Notes: generated from the sequence alone by a model not told the origin. 6,785 nucleotides of DNA from Verrucomicrobiota bacterium (GCA_029907285.1 JARYMD010000237.1:1-6785), one strand, 5' to 3'; numbered from the stretch's first letter, positions 1 to 6,360 are shown. Program-made: numbers and translations.

Positions 1-104
1 GTTGGCCGTCAGGCGACCTTGGTTCCGGCTAGGCCGGGCTGGGAAATATGCGGGCTACGGCGCACGGCCTATTCGCCTGCCATGTCTTGGTGCGCCGGAG
101 CGCG

Positions 105-129
105 CCTGTCGGTTTGGCGCGGCGACAGG
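105..129 (-). terminator. Hairpin directly after atpC, possible transcription terminator
   Basis: A perfect 7-bp inverted repeat (CCTGTCG / CGACAGG) with an 11-nt spacer begins at the base after the atpC stop codon. Its position at the end of the atpDC pair fits a terminator or a 3'-end protecting hairpin. No T-run follows on the minus strand, so it is not a canonical intrinsic terminator. A second small GC palindrome (CCGGC-TAG-GCCGG, 25-37) lies further downstream. I see no gene in the remaining 1-129 stretch. Confidence 0.35.
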
Positions 130-555
130 TCACGCTTGGGGGCCGGTGCGGCGGGCGCGGCGTCTGCCGCGGAGGTTTTCGATGGACCGTGCGATAGCGG
201 CGTTGAGAGCGGCGGCGTCGGCTTCGCTGAATCGTTCACGCAAGCGGTTTTCGGCAGCGCGGCGGGCCTGCTCGATTCGGGCCTCATCGATTTCGTCTGC
301 GCGGATTGCCATGTCGGTGAGGACGGACACGTGGTCGCCTGTTATTTCGGCGAATCCTGGTCCAACTGCGAGGTAGTAATCCTTGCCGCCGCGTTTGACG
401 ATGATTTCGCCGGGCACGATTTCTGTCATCAAAGGTGTGTGCATCGGGTAGATGCCCAGCTCGCCCTCCACGCCGGGGAGCGTGACCATCTCGGCCTGTT
501 CGGAACAGATAATTCCTTCCGGGGTGACGATTTCGAGTTTGAGGGTATTGGGCAT
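130..555 (-). CDS. atpC: F1 ATP synthase epsilon subunit
   Basis: The product (141 aa) is the epsilon subunit of the F1 central stalk, which couples gamma rotation to the c-ring and can inhibit ATP hydrolysis. The N-terminal beta-sandwich (about residues 4-85) shows the family pattern: LEIVTPEG at 7-14, then GELGIYPMHTPL at 31-42, close to the usual GELGILPGHAPL. The C-terminal two-helix region (about 88-128) is rich in Ala, Glu and Arg, as expected for the mobile inhibitory hairpin. Length is normal for bacteria (E. coli about 139). The protein ends in a strongly basic tail, RGRRRARR, after residue 128. The ATG start lies 15 bp after the atpD stop. The only ribosome-binding-like element is a weak GGTG, so translation is probably coupled to atpD. 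The stop is TGA, followed at once by a hairpin. Identity is secure from sequence and from the atpD neighbour. Confidence 0.96.
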   Translation of the reverse strand: MPNTLKLEIVTPEGIICSEQAEMVTLPGVEGELGIYPMHTPLMTEIVPGEIIVKRGGKDYYLAVGPGFAEITGDHVSVLTDMAIRADEIDEARIEQARRAAENRLRERFSEADAAALNAAIARSIENLRGRRRARRTGPQA

Positions 556-570
556 AAGGCACCGGCCGTG

Positions 571-1977
571 CTAGCTTTCGTAGATTTCTTCGATCGTGCC
601 TTTCATGTAGAAGTTGCCCTCTGGGACATCGTCGTGTTTGCCTTCGAGGATTTCCTTGAATCCCTTGACGGTGTCGGCCACTGAAACCTGTTTTCCGGGC
701 CGGCCGGTGAAGACTTCTGCGACCGAGAACGGTTGGCTCAAGAACCGCTGAATCTTGCGGGCACGGAGAACGGTCAGCTTGTCTTCGGGCGAAAGCTCGT
801 CCATGCCGAGGATTGCGATGATGTCCTGGAGGTCCTTGTATCGCTGGAGGACCTTTTGCACGCCGCGGGCGACGTCGTAGTGTTCCTGTCCGACGATTTC
901 CGGGGTTAGCGCTCTGGACGTTGAAGCGAGGGGATCGACAGCGGGATAGATTCCGAGCTCTGCGATGGAGCGTTCAAGGACGATCGTTGCGTCGAGGTGC
1001 GCGAAAGTCGTGGCTGGCGCGGGATCGGTCAAATCGTCGGCCGGCACGTACACGGCCTGGAAAGACGTGATTGAACCTTTCTTTGTTGAGGTGATTCGCT
1101 CCTGCAGTTCGCCCATTTCGGCGGCGAGCGTTGGCTGGTAGCCAACGGCGCTCGGCGTGCGGCCGAGGAGAGCTGACACCTCGGACCCGGCCTGTGAGAA
1201 CCGGTAAATATTATCGATGAAAAGGAGAACGTCCTGGCTTCGCTCATCGCGGAAGAACTCCGTTATTGCGAGGCCGGACAAACCGACACGCAGGCGTGCG
1301 CCGGGCGGTTCGTTCATTTGGCCGTACACAAGAGCGATCTTTGACTGGCCGAGGTCTTTGAGATTGATGACGCCGGCTTCGCACATTTCGCGGTAGAGGT
1401 CGTTGCCCTCGCGGGTTCGTTCGCCAACGCCAGCGAACACTGACACGCCGCCGTGGAGTTTGGCGATGTTATTGATCAACTCCATTATGACGACGGTTTT
1501 GCCGACGCCGGCGCCGCCGAACGCGCCGACCTTGCCGCCTTTGAGGAACGGGCAGATCAGGTCGATGACTTTGATCCCGGTCATGAGGACCTGTGGTGAG
1601 GTGGATTGGTCCAGGAGCGACGGTGCCGGGCGGTGGATGGGATTGTTTCGTTCGGCCTTGATGGGCCCGAGCTCGTCAACGGGGTTGCCGGTGACATCTA
1701 TTACCCGGCCCATTACCTTGTCGCCGACGGGGACGCGGATTGGGCCGCCGGTGTCAACGACCTCGTAGCCGCGTTTGAGTCCCTCGGTTGTGGACATTGC
1801 GACGGAGCGAATCCATTTGTCGCCAAGATGCTGTTGAACCTCCAGCACCAGGCGCGTGGGCCCGCGGTCTGGCAAAACATAGTCCACCGTAAGGGCGTTA
1901 TAAATGGCCGGCAGTTGGTCGGGAAACTCGACGTCCACGACCGGTCCGATGACCTGAACGATCTTGCCTTTGTTCAT
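571..1977 (-). CDS. atpD: F1 ATP synthase catalytic beta subunit
   Basis: The product (468 aa, normal length) is the catalytic beta subunit of F1, which makes ATP from ADP and phosphate on the cytoplasmic side of the membrane. An N-terminal beta-barrel (about 1-80) opens with GKIVQVIGPVVDVEF. The P-loop GGAGVGKT is at 154-161 (Lys160, Thr161). The catalytic glutamate is expected at Glu186 in GERTREGNDLY. Walker B LLFIDN is at 251-256, and the adenine-pocket Tyr344 is in GIYP. The family signature PAVDPLASTS is at 345-354. The DELSEED loop reads DELSPEDK at 393-400, and the familiar FIDNIFRF reads FIDNIYRF at 253-260. Unusually, atpG is not upstream: the preceding gene is a CoA-transferase, 90 bp away, with a promoter-like sequence between. 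The start is ATG without a clear Shine-Dalgarno sequence, and the N-terminus matches the family. Function is certain; only the separated operon layout is unusual. Confidence 0.98.
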   Translation of the reverse strand: MNKGKIVQVIGPVVDVEFPDQLPAIYNALTVDYVLPDRGPTRLVLEVQQHLGDKWIRSVAMSTTEGLKRGYEVVDTGGPIRVPVGDKVMGRVIDVTGNPVDELGPIKAERNNPIHRPAPSLLDQSTSPQVLMTGIKVIDLICPFLKGGKVGAFGGAGVGKTVVIMELINNIAKLHGGVSVFAGVGERTREGNDLYREMCEAGVINLKDLGQSKIALVYGQMNEPPGARLRVGLSGLAITEFFRDERSQDVLLFIDNIYRFSQAGSEVSALLGRTPSAVGYQPTLAAEMGELQERITSTKKGSITSFQAVYVPADDLTDPAPATTFAHLDATIVLERSIAELGIYPAVDPLASTSRALTPEIVGQEHYDVARGVQKVLQRYKDLQDIIAILGMDELSPEDKLTVLRARKIQRFLSQPFSVAEVFTGRPGKQVSVADTVKGFKEILEGKHDDVPEGNFYMKGTIEEIYES

Positions 1978-1995
1978 CGACGAATGTCCATGGTT

Positions 1996-2013
1996 GCGCC
2001 TTGTGCACGGCGC
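1996..2013 (-). promoter_or_regulatory. Hairpin in the atpD 5' leader
   Basis: A 5-bp perfect inverted repeat (GCGCC / GGCGC) with an 8-nt loop lies 18 nt upstream of the atpD start codon. It falls within the leader predicted from the TTGACA promoter. The AAGG (1999-2002) that could serve as ribosome-binding site for a five-codon mini-ORF (1974-1991) overlaps the right arm and loop of this hairpin. Such short GC stems occur by chance in GC-rich DNA, so a regulatory role is only a suggestion. Confidence 0.22.
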
Positions 2014-2033
2014 GGCTCAGTGCGAACGGAAAA

Positions 2034-2061
2034 CCTATGGAGAGCGCCGGGCGAGTGTCAA
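2034..2061 (-). promoter_or_regulatory. Putative sigma70-type promoter for atpDC
   Basis: On the minus strand a perfect -35 hexamer TTGACA (2056-2061) is followed after 16 bp by CATAGG (2034-2039), which matches the -10 consensus TATAAT at its central ATA. The -35 begins 6 bp after the stop codon of the upstream gene, and the predicted transcript would start near 2027, giving a leader of about 50 nt before atpD. The location in the only gap between the two operons supports it. The weak -10 is the main reservation. Confidence 0.5.
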
Positions 2062-2067
2062 GAACCC

Positions 2068-3954
2068 TTATTCGAACTCCATTTCGTAGCTGATGACGTT
2101 GCCCGAGAACCGGGTGGTGAGTTTGAAGTTGCTCTTGGCGAACACGGCCTGCATTGGTTTGTTGTCCAACAGGACCTCGGCGGTGAAGCCGCGAATGCCG
2201 TTTCTGCGGGCAATTCGCCCCAGGTACCTCAGCAGGTAAGTGCCGATTCCGCGGTTCTGCCATTTGTCATGAACCACGAATGCGACTTCGGCAAGGTTTG
2301 TTTTGGGATCGAGGTAGTAGCTTCCGGCGGCGATGATGTCCTCGCCGTGCGCTTCCGGCAATGTGCCGACGATTGTGACCTCGTTTCTGTGATCGACGTA
2401 AACGAACTCCTGGATTTCGGTGCGTTTGACCCACCGCTTGTGGCTCATAAAGCGGTAGTAAATTGTCTGCTGCGAAAGCGCGTAGAACAGATCGCGCATT
2501 CTTGGCTCGTCCGTCGGATGTATTGGGCGGAAATTGATCTGTGTGCCGTCTTCGAGCACATAAGTGCTGCGCTGTTCTTTGGGGGCGACGAGGATTTTTC
2601 CTTCGACCTCGGCCATTGAAGCGGCCAGGTACTTGGCTTCGATGGCTTCGCGCAGAAGTTGAGCGCGGAACTTCGGGTGCGCGATGCAAATCAATGCAAG
2701 CGCGCGTTCCTGGATGCTTTTTCCGTGGAGATAGGCGACGCCGTATTCGGTGACCACGTAATTGACTCCGGCGCGGGTGGTCACGACACCCGCGCCCGGG
2801 CTGAGCCGCGTCACTATTCGGGAGACGGTGCCGTTCTTGGCCGTGGATGGCATGGCGATAATGGCCTTGCCACGGTGCGCTTTTGCCGCGCCACGCCCGA
2901 AGTCAACCTGGCCGCCGACGCCCGAGAAGAACCGTGTGCCGATCGAGTCTGCGCAGACCTGGCCGGTGAGATCGACTTCGAGAGCGACGTTGATTGCCAC
3001 CATTTTATGTTGGCGGCTTATGATGTAGGGGTCATTGACGTATTCTGTCGGGTGGAACGCGAACATTGGGTTGTTGTTCACGAAATCGTACAATTTCCGC
3101 GTGCCGAGGCAGAAACTGGTCACGATTTGGCCGCGGTCGAGTGATTTGCGCATGCCGGTCACTGCGCCGGCCTGAACAAGATCAATTATGCGATCAGATA
3201 TCATCTCGGTGTGAATGCCGAGGTCTTTCTTGTCTTTGAGGAAACCGAAGAGAGCCTGTGGGATTCGTCCGATGCCGACCTCGATTGTCGAACCGTCTTC
3301 GACCAGTGCAGCGATGTTCTCTGCTATTTGGCGGGTTTCCTCGGTGATTTCGGGCGGGGGAACTTCGAGGAGGGGATCGTCCACTGGCACCAGAACGTCG
3401 AGGTCGTACACGTGCAGGACTGAATCGCCGTGTGTCCGGGGCATATTGGGATTGACCTGGGCGATGACCAGCGAAGCGTTTTCGGCGGCGCTTTTGACGA
3501 TATCGACCGAAATGCCGAGGCTGCACAATCCGCGCTCATCGGGCGGTGTTACCTGGATCAACGCCACATCGAGCGGAAGCTGGCCGGAATTAAACAAACG
3601 CGGGATGTCGGACAGGTGGATTGGCGTGTAGTCGCCGAGGCCTTCCTGGATGATGCCGCGGACGTTTTCGGCGATGAAGAAACTGTTGACGCGGAAGTAC
3701 TGCGTCATTTCCTTGTGCGCGTATGGTGCATCGCCGTAAGTGAGCAAATGGACGATTTCGGTGTCCGGGAGCTCAGCGGCGCGTTTGGTCAAAGCGCTTA
3801 CCAGTTGCAACGGCTCGGCACAACCTGTGCCAATGAATATGCGTTGTCCGGGCCGGATTCGTGCCAAAGCGTGTTCCGGTGTGGCGATCATTGACCGATG
3901 TTTTTCCCGCCAGTTCGGGTCGTAAGTAAGATTGGAGCTGCTCATGTTAATCAC
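2068..3954 (-). CDS. Acetyl-CoA hydrolase/CoA-transferase fused to GNAT acetyltransferase
   Basis: A two-domain protein of 628 aa. Residues about 12-435 match the acetyl-CoA hydrolase / 4-hydroxybutyrate CoA-transferase family, which moves CoA between carboxylic acids through a glutamyl-CoA intermediate. The expected catalytic glutamate is Glu250 in LGIHTEMISD. Other family blocks are VGIGRIPQAL (226-235), TRKLYDFVNNNPM (285-297), SGVGGQVDFGRGA (344-356) and VVTEYGVAYLHGK (400-412). After a short linker, residues about 470-628 form a GNAT domain like that of Pat/PatZ protein acetyltransferases: INFRPIHPTDEPRM (473-486), then acetyl-CoA loop QNRGIG (566-571), then LLDNKPM (595-601). The family alone is about 430 aa, so the fusion explains the length. 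The GTG start overlaps the ligase stop (GTGA); an ATG three codons later (3943-3945) is an equally plausible start, and neither has a clear Shine-Dalgarno sequence. It is co-transcribed with the ligase. The true acid substrates, and whether GNAT modifies protein, cannot be read from sequence. Confidence 0.93.
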   Translation of the reverse strand: MINMSSSNLTYDPNWREKHRSMIATPEHALARIRPGQRIFIGTGCAEPLQLVSALTKRAAELPDTEIVHLLTYGDAPYAHKEMTQYFRVNSFFIAENVRGIIQEGLGDYTPIHLSDIPRLFNSGQLPLDVALIQVTPPDERGLCSLGISVDIVKSAAENASLVIAQVNPNMPRTHGDSVLHVYDLDVLVPVDDPLLEVPPPEITEETRQIAENIAALVEDGSTIEVGIGRIPQALFGFLKDKKDLGIHTEMISDRIIDLVQAGAVTGMRKSLDRGQIVTSFCLGTRKLYDFVNNNPMFAFHPTEYVNDPYIISRQHKMVAINVALEVDLTGQVCADSIGTRFFSGVGGQVDFGRGAAKAHRGKAIIAMPSTAKNGTVSRIVTRLSPGAGVVTTRAGVNYVVTEYGVAYLHGKSIQERALALICIAHPKFRAQLLREAIEAKYLAASMAEVEGKILVAPKEQRSTYVLEDGTQINFRPIHPTDEPRMRDLFYALSQQTIYYRFMSHKRWVKRTEIQEFVYVDHRNEVTIVGTLPEAHGEDIIAAGSYYLDPKTNLAEVAFVVHDKWQNRGIGTYLLRYLGRIARRNGIRGFTAEVLLDNKPMQAVFAKSNFKLTTRFSGNVISYEMEFE

Positions 3955-6053
3955 GATTGTGAGACCGGGCTGAGAGTCATGCGGGCGTCGGCGACGTAGG
4001 CTTCGGTGCCGACTTCACCGACGATAAATGGGTTGATATCGAGCTCTTTGATTTCCGGATAATCGGTTGCCAATTGGCTGATGCGCTGCAATGCATCCGC
4101 GAGGGCTGTCAGATCGACAGGCGCCTGTCCTCGCGCGCCTTTCAACAATGCATATGAGCGTGTGCCCATGAGCATCTGCATCGCTTCCTCGGAGGTAATC
4201 GGCGCGAGGTGAAAAGTGACATCTTTCATGACCTCGACGAAGATGCCGCCCAGACCGAACATGAGCATCGGACCGAACTGCGGATCGCGCGTCATGCCGA
4301 GGATCACTTCGCGGCCGCGATGCCCCATTTTTTCGATGTAAGCGCCGCGGATGTAAGCGTTGGGTGCGCGGCGCTGAACGCGGAGCATTGTCAGGTCGTA
4401 GGCATCCCGCACCTGTTCGGCGTTTGCAAGGTTGATCCGAACACCGCCGAAGTCAGACTTGTGGATGATATCCGGCGAAGAGATTTTGAGGACGACCGGG
4501 TAACCGATGCGGTTTGCGATATCGACGGCTTCCTCGGCGCTGCGGGCGAGTGCGCCGGGCAGAATCCGAAAATCGTAGGCACGCAGGATTTCCTTGGCTT
4601 CGACCTCGCCGATCTGCTGGGTGCCGCTTCGGATGTGCCACTGAATGACGCGGTCAACGCGCCTGCGGTTGACGGGGAACCGGTTGACCAGCCTTGCGGG
4701 ACGCCGTTTCCATGCGCTGTAATCGCACATTGCGCGGAGCGCAGCCACTGCGCGGTCGGGAGCGGGATAATTCGGGATGCCGAGTTCCATCAGCTTCGAT
4801 TTGGCGGCGGCGACTTCTTCGCCTCCCATGAACGCGGTGAGGAGCGGTTTGACGCCCTTGTGCGCGGCGGCAAGACGTTCGGCCAGTTCAAGCGGCCTGG
4901 TCATGTTCTGCCGCGTCGCGACAACAATGATTGCATCGATGTTATCGTCTTCCTGGATGATCTCGAACGCCTTGATGTATCGCTCGGGTTCGGCGTCGCC
5001 TATGACGTCGATTGGATTTCCCAGTGCTGCGGTTGGGGGCAGGGCTTCTTTGAGCCTGGCTTTGCTTTGTTCACCTGGCTGGACCATTTTCAGTCCCATG
5101 GTTTCAGCGGCGTCTGCAGCCATGATGCCCGGGCCGCCGGCGTTTGTGATGATGGCCACGCGATCGCCTTCAGGGACCGGCTGGGTGGCAAACGCCAGTG
5201 CATAATCGAAAAGCGCCTCAAAACATTCCGCGCGGATGACACCTGAGCGCTTGAACGCCGCGCCGTATGCGATGTCAGCCCCGGCCAAACTGCCGGTGTG
5301 TGACGACGCGGCTTTTGCGCCGGCCTGTGTAACGCCCACTTTGAGCACGACAACAGGCTTCACGTTTGCGGCCTGTTCGGCCACACGCAGGAACTTGTTG
5401 CCGTCCTTTATGCTTTCAAGGTAACCGGCGATCACTTTTGTGTGCTGGTCTGTGGCGAGGGCCTGAATAAAATCGACTTCGTCCAGGTCCGCCTTGTTGC
5501 CGAAGCTGATCACTTTGCCGAGGCCGAGCTTCTGGCTGGCGGCCCAGTCGAGAATTGCCACGCACAGCGCACCGGATTGCGAAATCACCGAGATATGTCC
5601 TGTCGGCGGCACTGTGGGGGCAAAGGTGGCGTTCATCGAGTGGTGCGTGTTGAGCACGCCAAGGCAATTGGGGCCCATCAACCGGACGCCGGCCGCACGA
5701 CATATCTCAACGAGTTCTTTTTCGGCCTGGGCGCCCGCGGCGCCAACTTCCTTGAATCCGGCGGTGATGACGACGATAGCTTTTGCGCCTGCGCGGATCG
5801 AGCTTTGGACTGCATCCTTGACGAGTCTGGCGCCGACGACGACCACGCTGAGATCGATTTTGCCGGGGTACTCGTCGAGGCTTTTGTAGCACTTGATTCC
5901 GAGGATTTCGGATGCTTCGGGATTGATTGGCACAATGTTGCCCTTGAACCCACCCTTGACGAGGTTGTGCAGAAGCTCGTAACCCACCTTGCCAGGGTTG
6001 CGCGAAGCTCCCACCACCGCCACAGTTTGAGGATAAAGCAGTGATTCAAGCAT
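3951..6053 (-). CDS. ADP-forming acetate/acyl-CoA ligase, alpha-beta fusion
   Basis: The 700-aa product belongs to the NDP-forming acyl-CoA synthetase superfamily (acyl-CoA + ADP + Pi to acid + CoA + ATP, reversible; cytoplasmic). In order: a CoA-binding Rossmann domain (about 5-98, VAVVGASRNPGKVGY); a first ligase-CoA domain (about 150-287) with the phosphohistidine motif SSHTGSLAG, His252; a second ligase-CoA domain (about 296-440, with TNAGGPGIMAADA and GNPIDVIGDA); and an ATP-grasp domain (about 480-695), where His531 in IIHKSDFGGV is the second phosphohistidine described for ADP-forming acetyl-CoA synthetases. ELDINPF (670-676) is the usual late ATP-grasp motif. Both histidines present argues for an active enzyme, unlike PatZ, whose ligase module is described as inactive. 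No GNAT tail is present; that domain is on the next gene. The ATG start fits the family N-terminus (LESLLYPQTVAVVGAS) and has no Shine-Dalgarno sequence. Substrate choice (acetate or another acid) is unknown. Confidence 0.94.
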   Translation of the reverse strand: MLESLLYPQTVAVVGASRNPGKVGYELLHNLVKGGFKGNIVPINPEASEILGIKCYKSLDEYPGKIDLSVVVVGARLVKDAVQSSIRAGAKAIVVITAGFKEVGAAGAQAEKELVEICRAAGVRLMGPNCLGVLNTHHSMNATFAPTVPPTGHISVISQSGALCVAILDWAASQKLGLGKVISFGNKADLDEVDFIQALATDQHTKVIAGYLESIKDGNKFLRVAEQAANVKPVVVLKVGVTQAGAKAASSHTGSLAGADIAYGAAFKRSGVIRAECFEALFDYALAFATQPVPEGDRVAIITNAGGPGIMAADAAETMGLKMVQPGEQSKARLKEALPPTAALGNPIDVIGDAEPERYIKAFEIIQEDDNIDAIIVVATRQNMTRPLELAERLAAAHKGVKPLLTAFMGGEEVAAAKSKLMELGIPNYPAPDRAVAALRAMCDYSAWKRRPARLVNRFPVNRRRVDRVIQWHIRSGTQQIGEVEAKEILRAYDFRILPGALARSAEEAVDIANRIGYPVVLKISSPDIIHKSDFGGVRINLANAEQVRDAYDLTMLRVQRRAPNAYIRGAYIEKMGHRGREVILGMTRDPQFGPMLMFGLGGIFVEVMKDVTFHLAPITSEEAMQMLMGTRSYALLKGARGQAPVDLTALADALQRISQLATDYPEIKELDINPFIVGEVGTEAYVADARMTLSPVSQS

Positions 6054-6061
6054 AATATCTC

Positions 6062-6075
6062 AATTCAGAATTCAG
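6062..6075. repeat. Two perfect copies of the heptamer AATTCAG
   Basis: AATTCAG is repeated twice head to tail, starting 9 bp upstream of the ligase start codon (CTGAATT twice when read on the coding strand). The unit junction forms an EcoRI-type palindrome GAATTC. Being so close to the start codon, a change in copy number would alter the leader and ribosome access. Two copies alone could be chance; the second heptamer tract in the same gap makes it more notable. Confidence 0.5.
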
Positions 6076-6128
6076 CCAAAAAACTTACGGCGACCGTGAC
6101 TAATGAAAAAGGCAAATCCCGTGCCATT

Positions 6129-6134
6129 ATTATC
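6129..6134 (-). promoter_or_regulatory. Possible -10 box for the ligase/CoA-transferase operon
   Basis: GATAAT on the minus strand matches TATAAT at five of six positions and lies 75 bp upstream of the ligase ATG. No good -35 is found 16-18 bp upstream, where the heptamer tract TTCTGCG lies. It could be an activator-dependent or alternative-sigma promoter, or a chance match. Confidence 0.3.
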
Positions 6135-6138
6135 CGAG

Positions 6139-6159
6139 CGCAAAGCGCAGAACGCAGAA
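6139..6159. repeat. Three-unit heptamer tract CGCAAAG-CGCAGAA-CGCAGAA
   Basis: Two perfect units of CGCAGAA follow one imperfect unit (CGCAAAG); period-7 identity runs 15 bp (6146-6160). The tract is framed by a 5-bp inverted repeat, CCGAG (6134-6138) / CTCGG (6160-6164), so it would form the loop of a hairpin. It directly abuts and slightly overlaps the possible -10 box. Other copies in the genome would show it to be a dispersed repeat, but none is visible in this window. Confidence 0.55.
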
Positions 6160-6321
6160 CTCGGTCTCGCAGCCTTTCACCAAAGCTCAGCCGCAGCGTT
6201 GGCAAACTCCGATGCACTTTAACGTTTCGCAGTTGTTGGCTACTTGACTTGTTTTGCCAAACGTTCCCCATTTCTTGCCGCAAATGGAAACACAAACCGC
6301 GGTTGGCCTGTTGTGATTTCG

Positions 6322-6340
6322 CGGGGTTTGCGACACCCCG
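6322..6340 (-). terminator. GC hairpin downstream of dnaA, possible terminator
   Basis: A perfect 6-bp inverted repeat (CGGGGT / ACCCCG) with a 7-nt loop sits 20 bp after the dnaA stop codon. The minus strand continues CGAAATC, with no T-run, so intrinsic termination is not assured. Position and stem strength make it the best candidate for the end of the dnaA transcript. Confidence 0.38.
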
Positions 6341-6360
6341 GGCGGTCCAGCCGTTCAGGG

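Larger units (their letters stand above)
6054..6360 (-). other. 307-bp intergenic region between dnaA and the ligase operon
   Basis: I find no convincing gene. The stretch looks more AT-rich and lower in codon order than its flanks. It holds a GC hairpin near dnaA, two period-7 tandem repeats, a possible -10 box, and a weak inverted pair AACGTTT (6221-6227) / AAACGTT (6259-6265). A 4-bp stem (6087-6097) followed on the minus strand by AAG and six T sits in the ligase leader, but is too short to call an attenuator. I see no good match to the DnaA-box consensus TTATNCACA and no dnaN, so nothing marks an origin here. A 76-codon minus-strand reading frame spans the repeats and shows no family resemblance. 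Confidence 0.7.

Noticed and set aside
19..684. 221-codon open frame on the plus strand over atpC and the atpD end
   Set aside because: It is a shadow of atpC and atpD; no family resemblance.
1606..2619. 337-codon open frame on the plus strand across atpD, the promoter gap and the CoA-transferase
   Set aside because: It is antisense to two well-supported genes and has no recognisable motif or ribosome-binding site.
4209..5246. 345-codon open frame on the plus strand
   Set aside because: It lies wholly antisense to the ligase, whose protein matches a known family over its full length. The plus-strand translation shows no recognisable domain and is a by-product of GC-rich codon usage.
6078..6097. 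Intrinsic terminator or attenuator in the ligase leader (ACGG-TCG-CCGT then AAG and six T)
   Set aside because: The stem is only 4 bp and does not extend, so termination is unlikely. Noted because of the T-run.
6127..6138. DnaA box near TTATCCGAG
   Set aside because: Only the TTATCC half agrees with TTATNCACA, and no second box is close by.
6243..6271. Plus-strand TTGACT promoter-like sequence
   Set aside because: No plausible plus-strand gene lies downstream and no -10 box at proper spacing is present.
6065..6295. 76-codon minus-strand frame in the intergenic gap
   Set aside because: It runs through the heptamer repeats, has low-complexity arginine/serine/leucine composition and no domain, and ends right before the ligase start. 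It is more likely repeat-derived noise.
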